51,648 bases of DNA from RGIG3102 sp045633415 (lineage in GTDB: Bacteria; Bacillota; Clostridia; Oscillospirales; Ruminococcaceae). Both the position numbers and the translations under genes were made by a program. Where the stretch lies: the NCBI GenBank assembly GCA_045633415.1, contig JAZQYH010000090.1:1-51648 (forward strand), given 5' to 3'. Below the pieces are notes generated by a model. The model was not told where the DNA came from. It ran no database searches and saw nothing but the letters and a program-made list of their open reading frames with translations. Positions 24,313 to 32,115 of this stretch are shown here, in pieces. The first letter of the stretch is position 1. Every line of letters begins with the position of its first letter.

Positions 24313-25236
24313 ATGGGATTGTTTGATAAATTGAATTTTGGTCTTAAAAAGACTAAAGGTGGTATCTTCGGCACTATCACAAAAGCACTTTCAGGCTCTA
24401 TGATAGACGACGATATGTATGAAGAACTTCTGGACCAGCTGATTATGGCAGATGTTGGCTATGAAACAAGCCAGTTTCTGGTAGATGAACTGGAAAGAAG
24501 AGTTAAAAAAGAAAAAGTTAAAACAGGTCCGGAAGCACTGGAACTGATGAAACAGATTATCACAGAACTGCTGTCTGCTGACACTGAAATGGATTACTCC
24601 AAAAAACCAACAGTAATCCTGATTATCGGTGTAAACGGTGTAGGTAAAACAACATCCATCGGCAAACTGGCAAATCTTTACAAACAGCAGGGTAACAAAG
24701 TTCTCTTGGCAGCTGGTGACACATTCCGTGCCGCAGCCGCCAGCCAGCTGAATGAATGGGCTGGCCGCAGTGGTGTAGATATTGTTATGCACGATGAAGG
24801 CGCAGACCCAGCATCTGTAATTTTTGATTCTGTACAGAAGGCTAAAAACGAAAGCTACGACATTGTTATCTGCGATACAGCAGGTCGCCTCCACAACAAG
24901 AAAAACCTTATGGCAGAACTTTCAAAAATCCGCCGTGTTGTAACAAAGGCAGACAGTGAAGCAGGTGTGGAAACACTGCTGGTACTGGAAGCTGTTACAG
25001 GCCAGAATGCTATCAGTCAGGCAAAAGAATTTATCGCAGCAGCTGATGCTACAGGTATTATTCTTACTAAACTTGACGGTACAGCAAAAGGCGGCAGTGT
25101 AATTTCCATCAAACGCAATCTGGGTGTTCCGGTACGCTTTATCGGTGTAGGTGAAGGTATGGATGACCTTATGGTGTTTGACCCACAGGCTTTCGCAGAA
25201 ACACTGGTAAGCCTTGAAGAAAGCGAGGCAGAATAA
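24313..25236 (+). CDS. ftsY: signal recognition particle receptor FtsY
   Basis: The 307-residue SRP GTPase has an N domain (about 10-95) and a G domain with G1 GVNGVGKTTS (106-115), DTFRAAAASQL, DTAGRLHNKKNLM and TKLDGTAKGG. There is almost no acidic A domain, as in many Gram-positive FtsY proteins. It receives SRP-ribosome complexes at the membrane. AAGGAG precedes the ATG. It follows smc by 11 bases and overlaps the rdgB start by one base. Confidence 0.96.
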   Translation: MGLFDKLNFGLKKTKGGIFGTITKALSGSMIDDDMYEELLDQLIMADVGYETSQFLVDELERRVKKEKVKTGPEALELMKQIITELLSADTEMDYSKKPTVILIIGVNGVGKTTSIGKLANLYKQQGNKVLLAAGDTFRAAAASQLNEWAGRSGVDIVMHDEGADPASVIFDSVQKAKNESYDIVICDTAGRLHNKKNLMAELSKIRRVVTKADSEAGVETLLVLEAVTGQNAISQAKEFIAAADATGIILTKLDGTAKGGSVISIKRNLGVPVRFIGVGEGMDDLMVFDPQAFAETLVSLEESEAE

Positions 25237-25835
25237 TGATTTTTGCAGCAGCTACCAACAATGCTAAAAAACTGAAAGAAATCAAAAGAATTCTTTCAGC
25301 TTTGGGACACGATGCCAAAACACTGAAAGAACTTGGCATTGATATTGAAATAGAAGAAAACGGCACCACATTTGCAGAAAATGCTGTGATTAAAGCAAAA
25401 ACAATCGCCCAAATCTGCAAAATGCCTACAATCAGCGATGACTCTGGTCTAGAAGTTGATTTTCTGGGCGGTGCCCCAGGCGTTTACACAGCCCGCTATG
25501 CAGGTGAAAACGCCACAGATGATGACAACATCGACAAACTTCTGGCGGCTTTAAATGGCGTGGAAGAAGAAAAACGTACAGCACGGTTTGTTTCCAGTGT
25601 ATGTCTGTATGTACCTGTAGAAAGCGGCGAAGATATTTCTGTTGTATGCACAGGCAAATGCAAAGGCTGGATTGGCTATGAAAGAATAGGAGAAGGCGGC
25701 TTTGGCTACGACCCTATTTTCATGGTTGGTAAGACAAGCTATTCTGAAATGTCTGCAGAAGAAAAAGATGCTATCTCTCACCGTGGTCAGGCACTGCGCC
25801 TGCTGGGTGAAGAAATAGCCAAAATGCAGTTTTAA
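25236..25835 (+). CDS. rdgB: XTP/dITP diphosphatase (RdgB/HAM1)
   Basis: The 199-residue protein has the HAM1 motifs AAATNNAKKLKEIKRIL, ISDDSGLEVDFLGGAPGVYTARYAG and the C-terminal GYDPIFM...SHRGQALR. It hydrolyses non-canonical purine triphosphates such as dITP and XTP to monophosphates, preventing misincorporation. Its ATG overlaps the ftsY stop (TAATG). Confidence 0.95.
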   Translation: MIFAAATNNAKKLKEIKRILSALGHDAKTLKELGIDIEIEENGTTFAENAVIKAKTIAQICKMPTISDDSGLEVDFLGGAPGVYTARYAGENATDDDNIDKLLAALNGVEEEKRTARFVSSVCLYVPVESGEDISVVCTGKCKGWIGYERIGEGGFGYDPIFMVGKTSYSEMSAEEKDAISHRGQALRLLGEEIAKMQF

Positions 25836-25851
25836 AAATCACCAACAGAAT

Positions 25852-25875
25852 ACAGGGCAAATTTCTCTGCCCTGT
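25852..25875. repeat. hairpin between rdgB and yhbY without T-tract
   Basis: An 8-bp perfect stem (ACAGGGCA / TGCCCTGT) has an 8-base loop and no T-run on either side. It could be an RNA-stability or processing element within the operon; a terminator is unlikely. Confidence 0.4.
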
Positions 25876-25928
25876 AACAACCCAAACAACAACTTATTAT
25901 ATATAAACAAAATTATAAAGGAGAAACT

Positions 25929-26234
25929 ATGATTACATCTAAACAGCGTGCATTCCTGCGTGGTCAGGCACAGCCACTTAACGCAATTTATCAGATTGGT
26001 AAAACAGGCTTTACAGAAGAAAGCGTACGAGGTATCGAAGAAGCTCTGAACGCTCGTGAACTTATCAAACTTCACGTTCTTGAAAACTGTATGTACTCTG
26101 CAAAAGAAGCTGGCGCTCTGCTGGCTGAAGAACTGGACTGCGAATGTGTGCAGACAATCGGTTCCAAAATCGTTCTTTTCAAACAGAAAGCAAAAGATTC
26201 CAAATTCGACCTGAAAAACCTTACAACACTGTAA
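25929..26234 (+). CDS. yhbY: YhbY-family RNA-binding protein (CRM domain)
   Basis: The 101-residue protein is a single CRM domain. It begins TSKQRAFLRGQAQPLNAIYQIGKTGFTEE, with a GKTG loop, and contains an ALNARELIKLHVLEN segment. YhbY/YqeI proteins bind pre-50S ribosomal particles. AAAGGAG precedes the ATG. In Firmicutes it is commonly followed by nadD and yqeK, as it is here. Confidence 0.93.
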   Translation: MITSKQRAFLRGQAQPLNAIYQIGKTGFTEESVRGIEEALNARELIKLHVLENCMYSAKEAGALLAEELDCECVQTIGSKIVLFKQKAKDSKFDLKNLTTL

Positions 26235-26252
26235 TTTAAAACTAGTAAAAAT

Positions 26253-27455
26253 ATGGATATTTTACTCTTTGGCGGTTCATTTGACCCTGTTCACAACGGA
26301 CATGAAAATATATTGAGAACTGCCCTTGAATACAAAAAATTCGATAAAATAATCATAATGCCAATAGGTTCCCCTGGCCACAAAGCCAGCTGTAAAGCCC
26401 CATTTGCAGTGAGAAAATATCTGGTAGAGCAGGCTTTTTCCGATATCGGTGTGGAAATGGAAGTATCTGACTTTGAAGGCAACAGCTTTGAAAAAAGCTA
26501 CAGCTATATCACAGCAGACCATTTGAAAAGCCTGTACCCAGATGGAAAAATCTACTTTGTTATAGGCGCTGACAGTGCCATCAATATGCACAAGTGGGCC
26601 AGATGGGAATATCTTGCCCGGAATGTAACATTCCTTGTGTTTGACAGGGAGCTGGGCGAAAATCCATTGCTGGAACAGGCAGTGGAAACAATAAAACAGT
26701 ATTCACCTGACACTGCAATTATCAAAAGTCAGGTGATACCGGTATCTTCCACACAGGTACGTGCCATAGCATCGGCAGGAGAAGATATTTCTGCTCTTGT
26801 AGACAGCAAGGTGGCATCTGTAGTGGAAAAACACCACCTGTATTCTGCTGATTTTTACAAAAAGAATATAGGCACAGCACAGTTGCTTATTCCGCTTTTA
26901 CTGCGTGAGAAAAGAGCACAGCACACTTTCAACGTGGCAAAGCTGGCAGTTGAATTTGCTAAAAAACACGGCGCTGATGTGCAGAAAGCACAGCTTGCGG
27001 CATTGTTGCATGATATAATGAAACAGGCACCAGACCATATAATGTTGCACCGTGCACAGCAAAGTGATATAATTGAAAAAATAAGTGGCAAGCCAATGCC
27101 TGTATTACATGGCTTTGCGGCCGCTGATTTTGCTCGCAGAGAGATGGATATAGAAGATGAAGAAATCCTTATGGCTATAAAAAGCCATACCTGCGGCAGA
27201 CGGAATATGACTTGTCTTGAAAAAATTATCTATCTGGCAGATATGCTCAGCGAAGAGAGAAACTACCCTGAAAAAGAACCATTGCTGGCTCTGGCTTGGG
27301 AAAATCTGGATATCGCCATGGAACAGGCTTTGAAAGACAGTATAAACTGGCTGAAAGAAAAAGGCGGAGTAATAGATACAGATAGCTACGAAGCGCTGGA
27401 GTATTTTACTGCTCTGAATCACGGAGGAAATTCAAATGGCAAAGAACACACATAG
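26253..27455 (+). CDS. nadD: NadD-YqeK fusion: nicotinate-nucleotide adenylyltransferase plus HD-domain phosphohydrolase
   Basis: The 400-residue protein joins two usually adjacent genes. Residues 1 to about 198 are NadD, with the nucleotidyltransferase motif FGGSFDPVHNGH (6-17) and the VSSTQVR motif (164-170), which makes deamido-NAD. Residues about 212-390 are a YqeK-type HD domain with His224, His253-Asp254 and later ligands. YqeK proteins are symmetrical Ap4A hydrolases. No internal ribosome binding site is seen at the junction, so a single polypeptide is likely. The ATG lacks a clear Shine-Dalgarno sequence. The last 20 bases overlap the LCP gene. Confidence 0.92.
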   Translation: MDILLFGGSFDPVHNGHENILRTALEYKKFDKIIIMPIGSPGHKASCKAPFAVRKYLVEQAFSDIGVEMEVSDFEGNSFEKSYSYITADHLKSLYPDGKIYFVIGADSAINMHKWARWEYLARNVTFLVFDRELGENPLLEQAVETIKQYSPDTAIIKSQVIPVSSTQVRAIASAGEDISALVDSKVASVVEKHHLYSADFYKKNIGTAQLLIPLLLREKRAQHTFNVAKLAVEFAKKHGADVQKAQLAALLHDIMKQAPDHIMLHRAQQSDIIEKISGKPMPVLHGFAAADFARREMDIEDEEILMAIKSHTCGRRNMTCLEKIIYLADMLSEERNYPEKEPLLALAWENLDIAMEQALKDSINWLKEKGGVIDTDSYEALEYFTALNHGGNSNGKEHT

Positions 27456-28560
27456 TCGTGTAACCGAAAGCGAAAAAAGAAGACAGAAAAAAGCTGCTAA
27501 AAGAAAAAGCCTTCTTGTAAAATTGGGCGTTGTAGCTTTGGTAGTTGCAGTTGTAGCTTTTGGTGTAAATAAATTTATAGGCAGCAGATATCAGTCTGGC
27601 GGTGAAATTGTGGACGATATCCGTACTGCAGAAGATTTACAGGACAAAGTTATCAATGTACTGGTGTGCGGCATTGACTATGAGGCTGGTCGTGACCTTG
27701 GTATGACAGACGTTATAATGTATGTAACACTGGACGTTGAAGGCAATAAAGTTTCTGCTATGCAGATTCCACGAGATGTTTACATAGGTGATGATATCAA
27801 CACTGGTGGCACAAAGAAAATCAATGGTGTTTATGCCCATGGTGATGAAGAAAACCAGATTATGAATCTGGTAAAAGCTATCAACAAAAAAATGGACCTT
27901 CCTATTGACCATTATGTAACTCTTGATATGGAAGCATTTGTTACTATGGTAAACGGTATCGACTGGGGCTTTGAAATGTATGTTCCATGTCAGATTGTTC
28001 TGAAAGATGCCAACGGCAACCAGGAAGTATTTATTGAAGAACCAGGCTGGTATACACTCAGCGGTGAAGAAGTTGAAGTAATCGTAAGAAACAGAAACTA
28101 TCCAAACTCTGACACACAGCGTGGCGAAGTGCAGAAATATTTCTATGCTTCCCTTATCAAAAACTTCAGAGATAACCTGACAGTAAGCGACTTTATCAAG
28201 GTTATGAGCCGTTTCACAACATATCTTACAACTGATATGCACTGGACAAAAATTGCTTCTATGGCAAAATTCGGCTTCTCTGTAGACTTCAATGATATGA
28301 CACTTATCAAGCCTGCTACACATGGTTACAATGTAATTTATGAAGGCAAAACAAGAGAGCTGAATATCCAGCATTTTGTTAAGGATGATTTGGCAGATGC
28401 TCTGAATGAATATTTCAGACCATATCAGGACCCAGTACCAGCAGACCAGCTGGAAATCCCTGGTGCACCACCTAAAGGTGAGGTCACAAGAGACTTTGGC
28501 GTTGTAGCTGCATCAAAAACTACCATCGGTGAACTGCTGGGCAATGCACAGGCACAGTAG
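27436..28560 (+). CDS. LytR-CpsA-Psr family protein
   Basis: The 374-residue protein has a basic cytosolic N-terminus and one membrane anchor (about 26-46). An extracellular LCP domain follows, with VLVCGIDYEAGRDLGMTDVIM (Arg86, Asp87, Asp92) and the MQIPRDVYI strand (109-117). LCP enzymes transfer teichoic acids or capsular polysaccharides from undecaprenyl carriers to peptidoglycan. GGAGG precedes the ATG, which lies inside the end of the nadD-yqeK gene. It may attach the glycan made by genes at 38.5-44.3 kb, which is inference. Confidence 0.9.
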   Translation: MAKNTHSRVTESEKRRQKKAAKRKSLLVKLGVVALVVAVVAFGVNKFIGSRYQSGGEIVDDIRTAEDLQDKVINVLVCGIDYEAGRDLGMTDVIMYVTLDVEGNKVSAMQIPRDVYIGDDINTGGTKKINGVYAHGDEENQIMNLVKAINKKMDLPIDHYVTLDMEAFVTMVNGIDWGFEMYVPCQIVLKDANGNQEVFIEEPGWYTLSGEEVEVIVRNRNYPNSDTQRGEVQKYFYASLIKNFRDNLTVSDFIKVMSRFTTYLTTDMHWTKIASMAKFGFSVDFNDMTLIKPATHGYNVIYEGKTRELNIQHFVKDDLADALNEYFRPYQDPVPADQLEIPGAPPKGEVTRDFGVVAASKTTIGELLGNAQAQ

Positions 28561-28707
28561 TAAAATACTGTATTTGTGTATAAATATTATTGATTTAAAC
28601 ATTAAAAAGTAATAAAATATTATTATTCTTTTAAACAAAAGAACAAACTATGATAGTGTGCAGGCAATTAGCGGCCTGTATAATATAAATCTACAAGGAG
28701 GAAAAAT

Positions 28708-29064
28708 ATGAAAGGTTTAGAACTATCCACATCTATCGCTAAAATTTTGGACACAAAGAAAGCACACGATGTTAAAGTGCTGAAAATTGAAGACCTGACA
28801 ATCGTAACAGACTATATTGTTATTGCAACTGGTACATCCACAACACAGGTTAAAGCACTGGCTGATGAGGTTGAATACCAGCTAGAAACTCAGTTTAATC
28901 TGAGCCCTTCAAGAGTAGAAGGCTACGAGTCTAAAAACTGGATTTTGATGGATTACGACACCGTTATTGTACATGTTTTCCACCCTGAAGCAAGAAATTA
29001 CTACAACTTGGATAAACTCTGGGCAGACGGCGAAGAAATCGAACTGAATCTGGACAACGAGTAA
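28708..29064 (+). CDS. rsfS: ribosome silencing factor RsfS
   Basis: The 118-residue protein has the RsfS/Iojap pattern: LTIVTDYIVIATGTSTTQVKALADEVE, SPSRVEGYESKNWILMDYDTVIVHVFHPEARNYYNLDKLW. It binds L14 on the 50S subunit and blocks subunit joining under starvation. A strong AAGGAGG precedes the ATG. The 147-base gap before it holds an AT-rich stretch with a TATGAT (28651-28656) and a small CAGG...CCTG hairpin, but no clear promoter. Confidence 0.95.
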   Translation: MKGLELSTSIAKILDTKKAHDVKVLKIEDLTIVTDYIVIATGTSTTQVKALADEVEYQLETQFNLSPSRVEGYESKNWILMDYDTVIVHVFHPEARNYYNLDKLWADGEEIELNLDNE

Positions 29065-29098
29065 TATATTGTGCATAGCACATTAAACGGAGATAGAG

Positions 29099-31501
29099 AT
29101 GAAATACGATTTTAAACGGACAGAAGCCAAATGGCAGAAAATCTGGGACGAAGAAAAAACATTTAAAACAAAAAATGACAAAACTATGCCTAAATTCTAT
29201 GGCTTGATTGAATTCCCATACCCATCAGGAGCAGGTCTTCATGTAGGTCACCCTCGTTCCTACACAGCTATGGATATTATCGCAAGATATAAAAGAATGA
29301 CAGGTCACAATGTAATGTACACAATGGGCTGGGACGCTTTCGGTCTGCCTACTGAAAACTTTGCAATGAAAAACCACATCCACCCAGAAATCGTTACAAA
29401 AAACAACGTAGCACGTTTTAAAGAACAGCTGAAAAGCCTTGGTCTTTCTTTTGACTGGGACAGAGAAATCAACACAACAGACAAAGATTACTACAAATGG
29501 ACACAGTGGATTTTCCTGCAGATGTTCAAACACGGTCTTGCTTACAAAAAGGAAATGAATGTAAACTGGTGTACAGGCTGTAAAGTTGTTCTGGCAAACG
29601 AAGAAGTTGTAAACGGCGTTTGCGAACGTTGCGGTGGCGAAGTAGTACACAAAAACAAAAGCCAGTGGATTCTCAAAATCACAGAATACGCTGACAAACT
29701 TATCGATGACCTCGATACTGTAAACTTTATCTCACCTGTTGTTGCACAGCAGAAAAACTGGATTGGCCGTTCAAAAGGTGCACAGGTTAAATTCAACACA
29801 ACAGAAGGCCACGTGCTGGAAATCTACACAACACGCCCAGATACTATTTTTGGTGCAACATATATGGTTATCGCTCCAGAACACAAATTCATCGACGAAT
29901 GGAAAGATGTTCTGACAAACTATGATGCAGTGGTTGAATACCGTGAAGCTGCAGCAAGAAAGAGCGATATGGAAAGAACAGAACTGGCTAAAGAAAAGAC
30001 AGGTGTTCAGCTGGAAGGCGTTAAAGCTATCAACCCACTGACAGGCAAAGAAATTCCTATCTTTATTTCTGACTACGTTCTGGCAACATACGGTACAGGT
30101 GCTATTATGGCTGTTCCAGGCCACGACGCACGTGACTGGGAATTTGCTAAAAAATTCGGTTGTCCAATCGTTGAAGTTGTTAAAGGTGGCAACGTTGAAG
30201 AAGCAGCATTTACAGACTGTGATACAGGCGTTATGGTAAACAGCGGCATGCTGGACGGCCTGTCAGTTGAAGATGCAAAAGTAGCTATCGTAAAATACCT
30301 TGAAGAACAGGGTATCGGTGTAGAAAAAGTAAACTTCAAACTTCGTGACTGGATTTTCTCCCGTCAGAGATACTGGGGCGAACCAATCCCAATGGTTTAC
30401 TGTGAAGAATGTGGCTGGGTACCAGTGCCAGAAGACCAGCTTCCACTGGAACTGCCAGAACTGCTGGACTTTGAACCAACAGGCGAAGGCGAAAGCCCAC
30501 TTGCACGTTGCACAGAATGGGTAAACACAACATGTCCACATTGCGGCAAACCAGCAAAACGCGAAACAGATACAATGCCACAGTGGGCAGGCTCATCATG
30601 GTACTTCCTGCGCTACATCGACCCACACAACAACGATGCACTGGCCGCAAAAGAAGAACTGGATTACTGGATGCCTGTTGACTGGTACAACGGCGGTATG
30701 GAACATACAACACTCCACCTGCTGTACTCACGTTTCTGGCACAAATTCCTGTATGATATCGGCGTAGTAAACACAGCAGAACCATATGCAAAGAGAACAT
30801 CACATGGTATGATTCTGGGCGAAAACGGCGAAAAAATGTCCAAATCCCGTGGCAACGTAGTTAACCCAGACGATATCGTTAACGAATTCGGCGCAGATAC
30901 ATTCCGTCTTTACGAAATGTTTATGGGCGACTTCCAGAAAGCTGCTCCATGGTCCAACAGCTCCATCAAAGGCTGTGCAAGATTCCTTGACAGAGTATGG
31001 AACCTGCAGGACATCGTGGTAGAAGGCGATGAATACTCCAAAGAACTGGAAACAACATTCCACAAACTCATCAAAAAAGTTGGCGAAGATATTATGACTC
31101 TTGGCTTCAACACAGCTATCGCTGCTATGATGGGTGCCCTGAATGAAATCGCAGAAAAAGGCAGCATCACAAAAGCTGAACTGAAAACATTTATTCTTCT
31201 GCTGAACCCATTTGCACCACATATGACAGACGAAATGTGGCAGCAGCAGGGCTTTGAAGGTGTGGCCTCCGTTGCACCATGGCCTGTATATGAAGAAGCA
31301 AAATGCGTTGAATCCACAGTTGAACTGCCAGTACAGGTTAACGGCAAACTGAGAGGTAAAGTAACAGTTGCTGTTGATGCAGACAAAGATTCTGTAATCG
31401 CTATGGCAATGGAATCAGTAGCTTCATTTGTTGAAGGCAAAGCTGTTGTAAAACAGATTTTTGTTCCAGGCAGAATGGTAAACATTGTAGTTAAAGGCTA
31501 A
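29099..31501 (+). CDS. leuS: leucyl-tRNA synthetase
   Basis: The 800-residue class Ia synthetase has the HIGH-type motif HVGH (48-51), an editing CP1 domain in the region around 220-390, a KMSKS motif at 579-583, and a C-terminal anticodon-binding part. It starts 34 bases after rsfS with GGAG upstream. No T-box leader precedes it in the gap or before rsfS, although many Firmicute leuS genes have one. Confidence 0.97.
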   Translation: MKYDFKRTEAKWQKIWDEEKTFKTKNDKTMPKFYGLIEFPYPSGAGLHVGHPRSYTAMDIIARYKRMTGHNVMYTMGWDAFGLPTENFAMKNHIHPEIVTKNNVARFKEQLKSLGLSFDWDREINTTDKDYYKWTQWIFLQMFKHGLAYKKEMNVNWCTGCKVVLANEEVVNGVCERCGGEVVHKNKSQWILKITEYADKLIDDLDTVNFISPVVAQQKNWIGRSKGAQVKFNTTEGHVLEIYTTRPDTIFGATYMVIAPEHKFIDEWKDVLTNYDAVVEYREAAARKSDMERTELAKEKTGVQLEGVKAINPLTGKEIPIFISDYVLATYGTGAIMAVPGHDARDWEFAKKFGCPIVEVVKGGNVEEAAFTDCDTGVMVNSGMLDGLSVEDAKVAIVKYLEEQGIGVEKVNFKLRDWIFSRQRYWGEPIPMVYCEECGWVPVPEDQLPLELPELLDFEPTGEGESPLARCTEWVNTTCPHCGKPAKRETDTMPQWAGSSWYFLRYIDPHNNDALAAKEELDYWMPVDWYNGGMEHTTLHLLYSRFWHKFLYDIGVVNTAEPYAKRTSHGMILGENGEKMSKSRGNVVNPDDIVNEFGADTFRLYEMFMGDFQKAAPWSNSSIKGCARFLDRVWNLQDIVVEGDEYSKELETTFHKLIKKVGEDIMTLGFNTAIAAMMGALNEIAEKGSITKAELKTFILLLNPFAPHMTDEMWQQQGFEGVASVAPWPVYEEAKCVESTVELPVQVNGKLRGKVTVAVDADKDSVIAMAMESVASFVEGKAVVKQIFVPGRMVNIVVKG

Positions 31502-31521
31502 TTTTAAAACACAATAAAAAT

Positions 31522-31555
31522 ACATTCCGGACATCTTCTGTCCGGAATGTTGTTT
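31522..31555 (+). terminator. intrinsic terminator after leuS
   Basis: An 11-bp perfect stem (ACATTCCGGAC / GTCCGGAATGT) with a 7-base loop is followed by TGTTT. Confidence 0.85.
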
Positions 31556-31602
31556 AATGAATACAAACAGCAATATTTTACCATCAAAAAATAAAGTTTT
31601 TG

Positions 31603-31631
31603 TTGACAAGTGGTAGTTATATCTGTATAAT
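31603..31631 (+). promoter_or_regulatory. sigma-A promoter for rpsU
   Basis: Perfect TTGACA (31603-31608) and perfect TATAAT (31626-31631) are 17 bases apart. Confidence 0.93.
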
Positions 31632-31640
31632 TATTTTGTG

Positions 31641-31663
31641 ACTGTAACGGTATGCCGTACAGT
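31641..31663 (+). promoter_or_regulatory. hairpin at the 5' end of the rpsU leader
   Basis: ACTGT-A-ACGG (31641-31650) pairs with CCGT-ACAGT (31655-31663) around loop TATG, with one bulged A. It starts about where the transcript should start. It may stabilise the mRNA or bind a ribosomal protein; neither is shown. Confidence 0.5.
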
Positions 31664-31699
31664 TAAATCAAGCGAAAAAGCGTAAGGGAGTGAAAATAG

Positions 31700-31876
31700 A
31701 TGTCAGAAATTAGAGTAAAAGATAATGAATCTCTGGATTCAGCACTTCGTCGCTTTAAGCGTTCATGTGCAAAATCAGGCGTTCTTGCTGAAGTTCGCAA
31801 ACGTGAACATTACGAAAAACCATCCGTAAAACGCAAGAAAAAAGCTGAAGCAGCTCGTAAACGTAAATATAAATAA
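31700..31876 (+). CDS. rpsU: 30S ribosomal protein S21
   Basis: The 58-residue basic protein reads MSEIRVKDNESLDSALRRFK and continues with RSCAKSGVLAEVRKREHYEKP and a Lys/Arg-rich tail, which is the S21 pattern. S21 helps 30S subunits initiate translation. GGGAG lies upstream. It is transcribed alone from its own consensus promoter and is followed by two strong terminators. Confidence 0.96.
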   Translation: MSEIRVKDNESLDSALRRFKRSCAKSGVLAEVRKREHYEKPSVKRKKKAEAARKRKYK

Positions 31877-31913
31877 TCTTTATATTTGAGCGGCTTGTGA
31901 TTTTATAACTTTT

Positions 31914-31985
31914 AGCGGACTGTAAAGTCCGCTTTTTGTTTGCAATTTTTACTGTAAAAGCTACCTGTGTAAGCAGGTAGCTTTT
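31914..31985 (+). terminator. tandem terminators after rpsU
   Basis: The first stem AGCGGAC / GTCCGCT (31914-31920 / 31927-31933) is followed by TTTT. The second, a 12-bp perfect stem AAAAGCTACCTG / CAGGTAGCTTTT (31956-31967 / 31974-31985), follows closely. Confidence 0.9.
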
Positions 31986-32048
31986 GTTCTTTTGTATAGG
32001 TCTGTTTTTTCAGATAGTTAGTAGGTAGAAAAAATAAGATTAATGTAG

Positions 32049-32054
32049 TATAAT
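32049..32054 (+). promoter_or_regulatory. probable -10 of the exonuclease gene
   Basis: A perfect TATAAT lies 62 bases before the start codon. The -35 position (TAGAAA, 32026-32031) is poor. The stretch 31986-32115 is otherwise very AT-rich and empty. Confidence 0.5.
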
Positions 32055-32115
32055 ATAAGATATAAATATATTTTCAATACGAATAAGCTAATATAAATTG
32101 CTTAAGGAGAAAGAT

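Noticed and set aside
28561..28707. T-box or riboswitch upstream of rsfS-leuS
   Set aside because: No T-box consensus and no terminator/antiterminator pair; only an AT-rich stretch and a small CAGG...CCTG hairpin are present.
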